Below are positions 31,329-41,629 of a stretch of DNA of 64,000 nucleotides, piece after piece. The translations under genes and the position numbers were made by a program. The stretch covers positions 930,001 through 994,000 of the forward strand of contig OZ037885.1 in assembly GCA_964035575.1 (NCBI GenBank), written 5' to 3'. The stretch is from Rhynchopus sp. YZ270_cl-10 (lineage: Eukaryota; Euglenozoa; Diplonemea; Diplonemida; Diplonemidae). The notes under the pieces were generated by a model. That model was not told the origin of the DNA and searched no databases. It was given only the letters and a program-made list of their open reading frames with translations. Positions within the stretch are counted from its first letter, which is position 1. Every line of letters starts with the position of its first letter.

Positions 31329-34300
31329 ATGACCCGCCACATTGCCTTAGTGGCTATGCTTGCGGCAACAGTGTCCGCACAGGACATGCCGTCGTGGATG
31401 TGCTGCAACTTCAAGGGCTGGAGGTACTGCGTGCACCCTGAGGACTACGACGCTGTGAACAACGACTATCTCCTGAGCGACCCTGAGGACGGTCTCTGCT
31501 GGAAGTATACCGATGGGGAGAAGGCGCTGGAGAAGGAGGCGTGCGGTGCTGGGTCTCTCCGCTTCGTCTATGAGAACGACATGCTGCGTGCTGTCGGCAC
31601 ATCCAACTGGTGTCTCGAGGGCTGGCTGAATGCGGGGCTTAACCTCTGGGACTGTCAGGTCGGCAAGACCAAGCAGCAGTACGCGGCACACTGGAAGTCG
31701 AACTACGCATACCCCTGCCCGATACACGAACTCACCGGCACTGCGATAGAGACTCGTTGTGAGTGCACCCAGGCGGCGGACCCTATCTACGGCAGTGGTG
31801 GTGAGCTCACCACCTATCAGTCGTGCCTCTCCGGCCGTGTGCGTGGTGCTAACGGAGGTCGTACATTAACCTCGATGCGTCCCGAGAACCTGTGTAACGG
31901 TCAACCCATGCCCCTCCAAAACCTAGGAGACTGGGAGGACGAGAATTCGATGTACACCTACTGGGTGCAGGATACAGAGAACTTTGACACAGCACAGGCA
32001 GTGCTTTCGCGGGTGACCTACACCGATGCGGATGCGAAGGTGGTGAAGCAGCTTGTTCTGGACAACTGTGTGCACGGAAGCAACATCGTTCGCAGCAAGA
32101 CCGACAACCTGATGGTGCTCTGCGCCGAGTTTGACACCGAATGGCACACAACGAGCACAACGTTCCACCTCAAATTCGTTGAAGTGAAGAAGGACCTCTC
32201 TGGGGAGATCAGGCGTTTCAGTGCGATGGGGCAGGTCTGCATAGATGCGAAGGGTGACTGCGAGGGCAAATACCCGATGATGAAGGGGGCAGACTTCCGC
32301 TACGTGGAGTACGTGCCCTCGAAGAACTGGTACGTGGCCTTTTACAACGCAGGGTGGGGGATCCACGTTGCTGACCAGATGCGTATCTTCGATGCGGACA
32401 CAACGGATCAGGTCATGGGTGAGGGCAGCGACTGGGCCTGTCAGAACGGCCACACACAGACGGGGCGTATAGTGTACAACCCTATTCTTGACGAGCTGGC
32501 GGCGCTCTGCTCTTCCGACTCAGGAGGTGAGTGCACAGACCCCACCGACTCCAAGCAGGCATGTGACGCCGGCAACGTCTACAAGAACGGCATGACCATC
32601 CGCACCCACGTCAACACCAAGATCGGCCCCATCACCCTCGCCCCCTTCAGCAACGTCTATAGCCAGGCCATCAGCGGCTGGCTTGGCGACATCGTGCCCT
32701 GCGGCGATGGGTTCGCTATCGCGTGGACCGGCCCCGACGGTGTCGGCGACACCTTCGCTACCAAGACAAACGACGTCGGGTTCATGCGTGTCAAAACAGA
32801 CGGGTCGATCATCCTGAAGAAGTGGCCCGTCGGGCAGACGCTTGAGCTGCGTGAAAGAAGCTCGAAGCTGGCGAAGCTGGGGACAGGCGACTGCGACCGC
32901 TTCCTGCTTGGATGGGGTGAGATGGACAAGGAGTTGTTCTACCCTGAGAGGTACAAGCTGGTGGAGCTGGACGGGGACGGCAACCAGATCACGACACCGC
33001 TTGACGCGACCGCATACACGATGTGGGCCGAGGAGACGATTTGGGCGTCGATGTCGAACGGCGACGTGGCCTGGGCGCACACCTGGAAGCGTGCCCTGGA
33101 CAACACGCCGAATAAGGTGAGCGACAACGGCGGCAAGACGTGCACCTACGACTACGGTGGCTACGGCTTCTCCTGGGGTGACGACCCGCCGCAGCCTGGC
33201 CGTCGCTTCCACACCAACGAAGTCTTCTTCATGCGTTACAAATCCAACGATGTCGTTCAAGTCGACGAGTGTCTCGAGACACCCGCCCCATGCCCTGCCG
33301 ACCAGACCTGTGCCGATCCCAACACCACACCCACAAGCCTCAAGGACTTCACCTGCACCTGCAATGACGACATGACCATCTTCGCAACGGGAGCTGCTGC
33401 CACCTGTGTGTTGGACGAGTGTGCGGCAATGCCTGCCCCGTGCGGTGCGGGCCAGACGTGCATGGACCCCGACACGAAGTACGCAGTCCAGCACGACTTC
33501 ACATGCACCTGTGACAACGACATGACAATCGTGGAGACGGATGGGCCCGCTACCTGCTTCGCCGACGAATGTCTCAGTGCGCCGTGTAGCATGGGGCAGA
33601 CCTGTGTTGACCCTAACCCCGTCCCCGCAAGCCTCAAGGACTTCACCTGTACGTGCGACGATGACATGACGATCCTGGCAACGGGAGCTGCTGCCACCTG
33701 TGCGTTGGACGAGTGTGCGGCAATGCCTGCCCCGTGTGGTACGGGGCAGACGTGCATGGACCCCGATACGAAGTACGCGGCCCAGCACGACTTCACATGC
33801 ACCTGTGACAACGACATGACGATTATGCAGACTGACGGACCCGCAACGTGTGAGAAGGACGAATGTTCAGCAACACCTGCCCCATGTGGTACAGGTCAAA
33901 TCTGTGCTGACCCTAACCCGTCACCTACCAGCGTGAAGGACTACACTTGCATTTGCGAGAGTGATACAACCATTTTTGCAACTGGTGCCGTTGCGACGTG
34001 TGATTTGGATGAATGTGCGGCAATGCCTGGTCCCTGTGGAACAGGCCAGACCTGCATGGACCCCGACACGAAGTATGGAAGCCAGCATGACTTCACATGC
34101 ACGTGTGATAACGATATGACACTTGTCCAGACTGACGGACCCGCAACGTGCGAGAAGGACGAATGTTCGGCAACACCTCCCCCGTGCTCAGTTGGACAGA
34201 CCTGTGCTGACCCTAACCCGTCACCCGCCAGCGTGAAGGACTACACTTGCACTTGCGACAGTGATGCAACCATTTTTGCAACTGGTGCCGTTGCGACGTG

Positions 34301-37300
34301 TGATTTGGATGAATGTGCGGCAATGCCTGGTCGCTGTGGAACAGGCCAGACCTGCATGGACCCCGACACGAAGTATGGAAGCCAGCATGACTTCACATGC
34401 ACGTGTGATAACGATATGACACTTGTGCAGACTGACGGACCCGCAACGTGTGAGAAGGACGAATGTTCGGCAACACCTCCCCCGTGCTCAGTTGGACAGA
34501 CCTGTGCTGACCCTAACCCGTCACCCGCCAGCGTGAAGGACTACACTTGCACTTGCGACAATGACGCCACCCTGCAGACGACAGGAACCAGTGTGCCCAC
34601 TTGCGAGGCTGACGAGTGCGCAATGGCACCATGTGGCGCTGGACAGACGTGCGTGGATACAGACAAGAAGGTGAGCGCAACCAATGACTTTGTGTGCACC
34701 TGCGATGCCGATGCCACCATCACACAGACAGGGTCGGCAGCGATGTGCATTGTGGATGAGTGCATCACGATGCCGTGTGGGGCACAGACCTGTACCGACA
34801 CACAGAACGCGGCAAACTCGTTGATGGACTTCGAATGCGAGTGCACGAACGGCGTCAAGAACGTGGGTGGGCCTGCAACGTGCATGATGGGAAGCACTAA
34901 CGAGTGCGACACCATGCCGTGTGGTACGCAGACCTGCACTGACCCTGACACCACTGCCGGAAGCATGGGTGACTTCGTGTGCACCTGTTTGAGTGGCGTG
35001 GGGTCGGCGACAGGGATGCCTGCGACGTGTGTTGTGGACGAGTGTCTGACTGACCCGTGTGGCACAACACAGGATTGCAAAGACCCCGTGAAGACGGCAG
35101 CAAGCACCGGTGACTACACGTGCACATGCCGTGCACCTGCAACAGGATCGATGATGGGTGCGTTGGCGACTTGTGAGGTCGATGAGTGTCTGAGTGTGCC
35201 CTGTGGAACTGGCCAGACATGTCTGGACATGGACAAGACACCCACAAGCCTGCTTGGTTACACCTGTACCTGCGACAGCAACAACGTGCAGGCAACTGGA
35301 GGCAAGGCAACTTGTGAGATTGACGAATGCACAATCACACCTGCACTCTGTGGCACAGGCCAGTCTTGCAACGACCCTGACACGAGCTACACTTCCCAAC
35401 ATGACTTCATTTGCACATGTGACAACGACAACACGATCATGAAGACGGACGGTCCTGCGACGTGCTACAATGACGAGTGCCAGAACAACCCTTGCGGCGT
35501 CGGCCAGACCTGCAACGATCCTGTGCAGTCCCGTACCAGCCTGAAGGATTTCACCTGCACCTGTGACAGCAACAACGTGCAGGCAACTGGAGGCAAGGCA
35601 ACTTGCGAGATTGACGAATGCACAATCACGCCTGCACTCTGTGGCACAGGCCAGTCCTGCAACGACCCTGACACGAGCTACACTTCCCAACATGACTTCA
35701 TTTGCACATGTGACAACGACAACACGATCATGAAGACGGACGGTCCTGCGACGTGCTACAATGACGAGTGCCAGAACAACCCTTGCGGCGTCGGCCAGAC
35801 CTGCAACGATCCTGTGCAGTTCCGTACCAACCTGAAGGATTTCACCTGCACCTGTGACAGCAACAACGTGCAGGCAACTGGAGGCAAGGCAACTTGTGAG
35901 ATTGACGAATGTGAGGTGAACCCCTGCGCCAATGGGCAGTCATGCAATGACCCCGACACGAGCTACACTTCCCAGCATGACTTCATTTGCACATGTGACA
36001 ACGACAACACGATTATGAAGACAGACGGGAACGCGACGTGCTACTCCGACGAGTGCCAGAACAACCCTTGTGACGTCGGCCAGACCTGCAACGACCCTGT
36101 GCAGTCCCGTACCAGCCTGAAGGATTTCACCTGCACCTGTGACAGCAACGGCCTGCAGGCGACCGGCGGCAAGGCAACTTGCACCGAAGACGAATGCGCT
36201 GCTGCCCTTCCTCCTTGCGGGCTGGGGCAGGCTTGCAACGACCCTGACACGAGTTACACGAGCAAGCTGGACTTCGTGTGCACATGCGACGGGAACTCTT
36301 CCTTGACTAAGGTGGGGGGGCCGGCTCGGTGCGAGTCTGACGAATGCAGGAACGACCCTTGCAACGTTGGACAAGTGTGTAAGGACCCTGTTACTACTCG
36401 CGAGAGCTTGAAGGACTTCACGTGCACGTGTGACAACGGCGAGGTTGCGACTGGTGGTGCTGCGACGTGCGAGCTGGACGAGTGCGAGAAGCAGCCGTGT
36501 GGCAGTGAACAGCTCTGCGTCGACGACGACAAGCGCTACTCCTCCCGCAAGAACTACCTCTGCGAATGCAAGACCACCGGCACCAAGGCACGCGGCGCCC
36601 CTGCCGACTGCAGCCCCACGGCCACCTCCGCACCAGGCATCGACACCACCACACCCGACACCCTCCGCCCCGCCACCTTCCCACCAGGCACACCCCCCAC
36701 AGACGTGCCCCCGCCGACTACCTCCCCGCAATACACCAAACAGACGACGACACCCAACAGCAACACCGCCGCACCAGACACACCAGACACACGGGCCCCT
36801 GAAGTGGAGAAGGTTGTTGTGACTGCAGAAAAGCGCACATGGAACGAAACTGCGTACAAGCAGCTAGTTTCGAAGAAGACCGGTGTGCCTGTTGACAGGA
36901 TTGGTGTGGCTACGACGGATGGCGGTGATGGCACCTGGGAGGTGACGACCACGTTTACGGGGCCCACAGATGGGGCTGCGGTGAGGTTGACTGAGGAACT
37001 CAAGGACCCTAAGTCGGAGCTGCGTGACATGGGCGTGAGTGCTGCAGGGAACCTCGAGGGCACGCTGGGGGACAGCAGCAGCGGCAGCAGCAGCGACGAG
37101 GACGACGGTGTCCCCTTCTGGGTGTGGCTGCTGATCGCGCTCGGCGCACTCCTCTGTGCAGGAACGCTCGCAGGTGTCGCAATGAAGAAGAAGGGCGACG
37201 ACAACGTTACGCTTGGCGAATTCATGGAGACAAACGAGATGTGCAACACATCCCCTCATGAGTCGTCCTACCCACAGCAACCAGGCTACGGTGGCCAGCA

Positions 37301-37319
37301 GGAATTTGCATCCATCTAA
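31329..37319 (+). CDS. Giant type I membrane protein with 23 EGF-like repeats, copy 2
   Basis: 1996 residues. The start at 31329 aligns with copy 1; an in-frame ATG at 31311 adds six residues and would spoil the signal peptide. Layout as in copy 1: signal peptide 1-17, ectodomain to about 645, EGF-like units 646-1761, Thr/Pro stalk, juxtamembrane domain, one membrane helix and the same 44-residue tail. There are 23 EGF units; a two-unit block (one unit of each type) present in the later part of copy 1 is missing here. Apart from that, substitutions cluster in ectodomain residues about 85-165 and in EGF units 5-9, while the last ~600 residues appear identical. This pattern fits unequal exchange within the repeat and gene conversion elsewhere. 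Unit 5 has TCICES where copy 1 has TCTCDS, with cysteines kept. It is presumably a surface protein; function unknown. Confidence 0.88.
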   Translation: MTRHIALVAMLAATVSAQDMPSWMCCNFKGWRYCVHPEDYDAVNNDYLLSDPEDGLCWKYTDGEKALEKEACGAGSLRFVYENDMLRAVGTSNWCLEGWLNAGLNLWDCQVGKTKQQYAAHWKSNYAYPCPIHELTGTAIETRCECTQAADPIYGSGGELTTYQSCLSGRVRGANGGRTLTSMRPENLCNGQPMPLQNLGDWEDENSMYTYWVQDTENFDTAQAVLSRVTYTDADAKVVKQLVLDNCVHGSNIVRSKTDNLMVLCAEFDTEWHTTSTTFHLKFVEVKKDLSGEIRRFSAMGQVCIDAKGDCEGKYPMMKGADFRYVEYVPSKNWYVAFYNAGWGIHVADQMRIFDADTTDQVMGEGSDWACQNGHTQTGRIVYNPILDELAALCSSDSGGECTDPTDSKQACDAGNVYKNGMTIRTHVNTKIGPITLAPFSNVYSQAISGWLGDIVPCGDGFAIAWTGPDGVGDTFATKTNDVGFMRVKTDGSIILKKWPVGQTLELRERSSKLAKLGTGDCDRFLLGWGEMDKELFYPERYKLVELDGDGNQITTPLDATAYTMWAEETIWASMSNGDVAWAHTWKRALDNTPNKVSDNGGKTCTYDYGGYGFSWGDDPPQPGRRFHTNEVFFMRYKSNDVVQVDECLETPAPCPADQTCADPNTTPTSLKDFTCTCNDDMTIFATGAAATCVLDECAAMPAPCGAGQTCMDPDTKYAVQHDFTCTCDNDMTIVETDGPATCFADECLSAPCSMGQTCVDPNPVPASLKDFTCTCDDDMTILATGAAATCALDECAAMPAPCGTGQTCMDPDTKYAAQHDFTCTCDNDMTIMQTDGPATCEKDECSATPAPCGTGQICADPNPSPTSVKDYTCICESDTTIFATGAVATCDLDECAAMPGPCGTGQTCMDPDTKYGSQHDFTCTCDNDMTLVQTDGPATCEKDECSATPPPCSVGQTCADPNPSPASVKDYTCTCDSDATIFATGAVATCDLDECAAMPGRCGTGQTCMDPDTKYGSQHDFTCTCDNDMTLVQTDGPATCEKDECSATPPPCSVGQTCADPNPSPASVKDYTCTCDNDATLQTTGTSVPTCEADECAMAPCGAGQTCVDTDKKVSATNDFVCTCDADATITQTGSAAMCIVDECITMPCGAQTCTDTQNAANSLMDFECECTNGVKNVGGPATCMMGSTNECDTMPCGTQTCTDPDTTAGSMGDFVCTCLSGVGSATGMPATCVVDECLTDPCGTTQDCKDPVKTAASTGDYTCTCRAPATGSMMGALATCEVDECLSVPCGTGQTCLDMDKTPTSLLGYTCTCDSNNVQATGGKATCEIDECTITPALCGTGQSCNDPDTSYTSQHDFICTCDNDNTIMKTDGPATCYNDECQNNPCGVGQTCNDPVQSRTSLKDFTCTCDSNNVQATGGKATCEIDECTITPALCGTGQSCNDPDTSYTSQHDFICTCDNDNTIMKTDGPATCYNDECQNNPCGVGQTCNDPVQFRTNLKDFTCTCDSNNVQATGGKATCEIDECEVNPCANGQSCNDPDTSYTSQHDFICTCDNDNTIMKTDGNATCYSDECQNNPCDVGQTCNDPVQSRTSLKDFTCTCDSNGLQATGGKATCTEDECAAALPPCGLGQACNDPDTSYTSKLDFVCTCDGNSSLTKVGGPARCESDECRNDPCNVGQVCKDPVTTRESLKDFTCTCDNGEVATGGAATCELDECEKQPCGSEQLCVDDDKRYSSRKNYLCECKTTGTKARGAPADCSPTATSAPGIDTTTPDTLRPATFPPGTPPTDVPPPTTSPQYTKQTTTPNSNTAAPDTPDTRAPEVEKVVVTAEKRTWNETAYKQLVSKKTGVPVDRIGVATTDGGDGTWEVTTTFTGPTDGAAVRLTEELKDPKSELRDMGVSAAGNLEGTLGDSSSGSSSDEDDGVPFWVWLLIALGALLCAGTLAGVAMKKKGDDNVTLGEFMETNEMCNTSPHESSYPQQPGYGGQQEFASI

Positions 37320-38291
37320 GAGGAAGAAGAAGAAGAACTGAACTGCTGCTTGCCTCTCTTTGCCCTTCGCCTTTGTCTTGTCTTCGCGAACTATATTTGT
37401 CTTTGTATCGATTTTCGCTGTCTACATTGAAACAAACGTATCCAAACCCTTAGGGTGACATTCGAACAGAACCTACCCAGGTGGGTGATTGTCGAGACAA
37501 CCAAAACAAATCGCCTAAGAACCCCAAGTAGGTTCTCAGGCGATTGTCGACACAAAAAAAATATCGTGTGATAGTGAGTTTCAGATTGAAAAAAATATCC
37601 CTCCCATATTACCACCCCGATACCCCAGAATAAGGAACGCGTTTTTTTTTTTTTTTTTTTTTTTTTTGGAATCATCCCCCAACTGTTTTTAGGACCCCAA
37701 CCGGACCCTACATCACACAGGCCGAATGTCCTTGTGTCTTCAATGATCCCCGTTCATCTGACTGATGAAAGGAAGCGGGAGTAGAGCATATCAGATGTTA
37801 GTCTCTGATGTATGACTGGGTTGGGGTCCACCCCGGTACACTGGTCATGTACCAAGGTACACTGTTCACGAGAGGGCTGGTGTTTTTTTATTTTGTTTTA
37901 TGTCAAGCCAACCCTTTTCTCTTTTTTCTCTTCATTTTTCTTTTTTGGAATCATCCCCTAGCTGTTTGATTTTTTTAAACATCCGTGTTGCCTCAAGAAC
38001 GCACAGAAAGTAATGTGTACGAGCCTCCAAGGGGCGTTGTGCACTGTTGTTTTTTTAAAACCCCTCCCAGCTTCTGTTTTCCTTGCGTTTTCCCCCCTTT
38101 TTTCAGAGTGTTTTTTTTTTTTTGTTTGTTTATTTGTTTTCTTCGTGCGGTGAAGTGTTCACGCCTATGCAAGCCTTTTTTGATGGTATATATTATGGTG
38201 ACTACGCACACAGAGGCTATGGTTCATCAACGATTCTCATAAGGTTTGGCAATCATACTTTACCCCCTACCCCCCCCAATGCATTATTTAG

Positions 38292-38335
38292 AGGTGACTA
38301 AGCACAGAGAGGCTTAGGTTCATCTGACAAACTTT
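38292..38335 (+). repeat. Short hairpin motif, class I (CTAAGC/GCTTAG type)
   Basis: GGTGACTAAGCACAGAGAGG then CTTAGGTTCATCT, followed by a T-rich stretch. CTAAGC and GCTTAG pair perfectly around ACAGAGAG. Close relatives on the + strand are at 15561-15597, 44819-44855, 47003-47045, 55554-55590 and 57309-57350. Confidence 0.65.
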
Positions 38336-38723
38336 TTCATTTTATTGGCAGGTACACGTAAAATCCGTATGCAGTTTTCGTGCGTCTCCTGTCATTATTT
38401 TGTTTTTATTTTTTATTGAAAGTCACGCACACTGCGTGCTACAATACCCCACTCCCCCCTAAATGGTGATGTTCCCTAACAGGGAGAGAAGAAAATACCT
38501 TCAAATATCCCTGTTTGTTTTTTATATTATCTTGCTTGTCGTGACAGAGCTACTCCCTCTCTTCTTCTTCCATTTAAAAAAAAATGCGTACGTTCTTTGC
38601 TGAATGTGTGCCAAAAAAGACATTGGGAGGAGTATTCTTTTCTTTTCTTTTCTTTTTCTTTTTTTTGTAAGTTCTCTGTTCAAAGTGTGAAAGCGAAGGG
38701 TCGTTACTGGACCTCAAAAAGAA

Positions 38724-38823
38724 TAAATGCTGTAACAAATAGTGGACTGTAAAAAATCTGGAAAATTTTCAGTTTTGGGGAGCGCGGAACATTATTACGG
38801 TCCACTATTTGCTACGGTAAATG
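38724..38823. mobile_element. 88-bp MITE with target duplication and empty paralogous site
   Basis: The element proper is 38730-38817. Its ends are inverted repeats around AACAAATAGTGGACTGTAA with a few mismatches, and it is flanked by TAAATG on both sides (38724-38729 and 38818-38823). In the duplicated unit 1 the same place (about 29840-29855) has no insertion, which documents the event directly. Confidence 0.85.
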
Positions 38824-39094
38824 CCCTAGTTGCGAAGGCTGCTGTGCCATCGTACGATCATACGTGGTCTATTTCGGTCAAGGGTTATGGATAGATTCAC
38901 ACACACACACACCAGCGCTTACTGAAGTATTGAATCAAAGTGAAGACCGCTACAGTTTACACGTACGACCCCCCTCCTGCGTTAACCTCTTCTCATGCTC
39001 GATGCTCGAAGGTCAGAGGTGTTAAAAATAAATGGCGCGGTCGAAGTTTCTCTTTCCCCATTGGACAAGCTCCATTCTGTAGTTAAAAAAGTAC

Positions 39095-39189
39095 TACCGT
39101 AACTGTAAATATGTTGTACCGTAAGAATGTTGGGACAGCCCCCCCAAAAAAAGAGGCTCGCTCGTCCCAACATATTTACAGTTACGGTA
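39095..39189. mobile_element. 91-bp MITE with TA flanks
   Basis: The element 39097-39187 has inverted ends CCGTAACTGTAAATATGTTG (perfect over 20 bp) and TA on both sides, as in Tc1/mariner-type MITEs. Unit 1 (about 30130-30150) lacks it. The centre has a C run and an A run. The element at 46784-46889 has similar ends. Confidence 0.8.
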
Positions 39190-39667
39190 TCTTAATTTAT
39201 AATCTCTTTTTATGCATCCCGCTCGTATTCTTTTGAGCACAACAGAAAAAAAGAAAAATGAGAACGTGAACTTCCGAATATATTTCACAATCGAAGCAGG
39301 AAAAGTATCACTACTAAAACGTGTGTGTGGTTTGATCAAAGGACACACACACACACGACGTTTTTTTTTTTTTTTTTTTTTGGTGACTAAAACACTAAGC
39401 CCTATCAGGCTACCAACCTTTTCCTTCACAACACAGCATTTTCTTTTCCCCCCTCTTAGACGTGTGTGTGTGCATGTGGACACGAGACGCATTCATCTCT
39501 TAAGTTTTTCTGCTTCTTTTGTGCCTGCTGTTGCACATCCCCTCTCCTTGCACCCCTCCCCCTCCCTCCCCCCTATCTGCTTGCGTACGTTTGTCTTAGG
39601 CGTGGCTCAAAGGAATTCCCTAATACCATTTGTTTGTTCTTTGTCACAACCGGTATTTGGTTATTTC

Positions 39668-39974
39668 CAGCCACACTGTCGAATGTAATTTAAAAAAGGT
39701 CTGCTCCCTGTCCCCTTTTCATCCTCGCTCATCCCCCTGAAGTCTTTCAATATCTCTAGTGTTCCAATTCTGAAGAACTTCCTCAAACCTTAGCTGCAAT
39801 ACCGTTTGATTCGGTGAAGGTAATTAATCAGATGGCAAAAAGAAACTTTTCCTGTCTCCAATCCTTTCCCTTCATCTGACCTATAAATAAAAAGCGAGTG
39901 GAGGACATAGTGTAAACCCCCCACCATCCACCAATTTTTCTGCACTTCACTCCACAGAAGACCCATTTACCCCG
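39668..39974. other. Spacer upstream of the PPIL6-like gene
   Basis: No gene or repeat noticed. It ends in a pyrimidine-rich stretch and CCACAG (AG at 39956-39957), 17 nt before the ATG, the probable trans-splice acceptor. Confidence 0.5.
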
Positions 39975-40883
39975 ATGCCTGAAATGGTAAAGCTGACGCT
40001 TGTCGGGTTGATGTCCACCGCAGCACATCGCAAGGCGTATGAGGCGGGACAGTACTTGGTGTTGCAGAGAGGGGAAAGCTTTTGCTTTGATGCGTTGCAG
40101 CAGGTTCCGAGCGATTATGGGAAGTGGCGTAAGGCGGCACCCGAGGTGGTACAAAATGTGGCGGGGGACTGTGTAGTGATCACCCAAGGGAGCGATGTGG
40201 TGTACTCTTCTGAGGAGTTTGTCTCCTTTGTGAAAAAGACCTGCGGCTTTAAGCTCTTCGACCTCCCCGACGACGACCCGGACAGCTACGCAAGCATGGC
40301 ACAACGCGCCTATCACAACTACCTCCGGTCCACGGGAACCTGCTTCTCTTGGATGGACATCGCAATCGATGGACAACCCCCTTCACGCATCGTCTTCCAG
40401 CTCTATTCCAAGACGTGCCCCAAAACCGTCGAAAACTTCCGCCATCTTTGCGCAGGAGACCTTCCTGCCAAAGCAGACGAAAAGGGGGAACCACTCCGCA
40501 TGCACTATAAAGACACAACGATGTTCCGTATTGTGAAGGACGGCTGGATACAGGGCGGAGACATCAGCAACACAGGGACCATGAAAGCGGGGCATGGGGG
40601 TACGTCCATCTTTGGTCCATCCTTCCCAGATGAAAGCTACGACATTGCGCACAGCTGTGAAGGCATCCTCGGCATGGCGAACAACGGGCCGCACACAAAC
40701 AAATCGCAGTTCTACATCACCGCAGCCACAAACACATGGATGGACTCACGTTTTGTCGCCTTTGGCCGTGTAATAGAAGGAATGGACCACGTCCGCACAA
40801 TACATGCATGCCCCACAAAAGCAAACCAAGCCCCCACAGTACCCATCACAGTAGTAGACTGTGGGCTACTGGATATTGATTAG
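39975..40883 (+). CDS. PPIL6: PPIL6-like cyclophilin
   Basis: 302 residues, close to the ~311 of human PPIL6. The N-terminal ~120 residues (VKLTLVGLMSTAAHRKAYEA at the start) match the PPIL6-specific region, which other cyclophilins lack. The cyclophilin domain (about 124-301) has Arg185, the GWIQGGD block at 190-196, SQFY with Gln245, and Trp255. The position of cyclophilin A His126 is Phe260, and that of Phe60 is Trp191, as in human PPIL6 as I recall it. Cyclophilins isomerise prolyl bonds; with these changes activity may be weak and binding may dominate. In animals PPIL6 is expressed with cilia genes, so its presence suggests a flagellate (family knowledge plus inference). No intron, signal peptide or membrane segment. 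Start chosen as the first ATG after the acceptor AG at 39957. Confidence 0.85.
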   Translation: MPEMVKLTLVGLMSTAAHRKAYEAGQYLVLQRGESFCFDALQQVPSDYGKWRKAAPEVVQNVAGDCVVITQGSDVVYSSEEFVSFVKKTCGFKLFDLPDDDPDSYASMAQRAYHNYLRSTGTCFSWMDIAIDGQPPSRIVFQLYSKTCPKTVENFRHLCAGDLPAKADEKGEPLRMHYKDTTMFRIVKDGWIQGGDISNTGTMKAGHGGTSIFGPSFPDESYDIAHSCEGILGMANNGPHTNKSQFYITAATNTWMDSRFVAFGRVIEGMDHVRTIHACPTKANQAPTVPITVVDCGLLDID

Positions 40884-41629
40884 GGTTGGTTTTTGTACAC
40901 ATTTTTTTTTAAAACAAAACACAGAGGAGGGGGGGGAAAGCAAAAGGTGTTGTTGTTCTTCTTTCTGGGACGGCTTGCAGAGGTGGTCTGTACGTTGGAA
41001 AATTTCACATTTTTTTTTTGTCGGGGGGAAATATGCTCTGTGGTACAGCCAGAGAGCTACATACCATTGTTCTTCTCTCTCAAGGTGACAAATGCGAGAG
41101 GCATTGTAGCCATCTTTTGAACATGCTTTCTTAGGATCCCCCCTTTCCAGGGGGGGGGCAGGGGTAGTACACAAAACAACACCAAAACAAAGGGACTGAA
41201 ACTATAAACAAATATTTTGTTTTCAAAAAAAAGTGATATTCCAAAATACCCACACCCCATTTCTTTTGTATATTTTGCTGACCAAAATGCTTCACAAATC
41301 GTAACTTCTTCACAAAAAATACGACTGGACCAAAAACACAAGAGACTGTCCAGTGTTTTCACCGACTTTCAAAAAAAACTAAAATCATCATTTCACAAGG
41401 TGGTTATGACACCACTATTCCAACACATGGTGGCCTGGTTGGGGAGTGACATTACCAGCGATGGGTCTCAAAGGGTGAAATTACCTTCATCACATGCGAC
41501 CAGGCCATGACACTTCAGTCGCCCTTACTAGGCCACCGTGCACTTTATCTCCCCCCTGCAAAACCCCCTCCCACCCCTCACCCCTACCCCTCCCCCTTCA
41601 GGAACGAGACACAACGCCCCTTCCTCTTT
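40884..41629. other. Spacer between the PPIL6-like and DnaJ genes
   Basis: No gene supported. The last 70 nt are C-rich and end in CCCCCTTCAG (AG at 41600-41601), 28 nt before the DnaJ start: a likely trans-splice acceptor, or the acceptor of a 5' UTR intron. A short frame open from the ATG at 41507 reads through this tract and I do not take it as coding. Confidence 0.5.

Larger units (their letters stand above)
30795..39667 (+). repeat. Tandem duplication unit 2 (EGF locus, ~8.9 kb)
   Basis: Second copy of 21447-30794. It is shorter because its gene has two fewer EGF units and its 3' flank lacks some segments, but it carries two small MITE insertions that unit 1 lacks (38730-38817 and 39097-39187). 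Large parts of the gene are identical to copy 1 by eye, for example 32500-33100. Confidence 0.9.
37320..39667. other. 3' flank of EGF gene 2
   Basis: No gene. It carries the conserved hairpin (37509-37545), class I motifs (38197-38240, 38292-38330), a class III motif (about 37856-37890), a class IV motif (39461-39510) and two small MITEs described separately. Confidence 0.55.

Noticed and set aside
41507-41629. Upstream in-frame extension of the DnaJ protein from the ATG at 41507
   Set aside because: It reads through a C/T-rich tract ending in CAG, which looks like a splice acceptor; the J domain starts properly at 41630.
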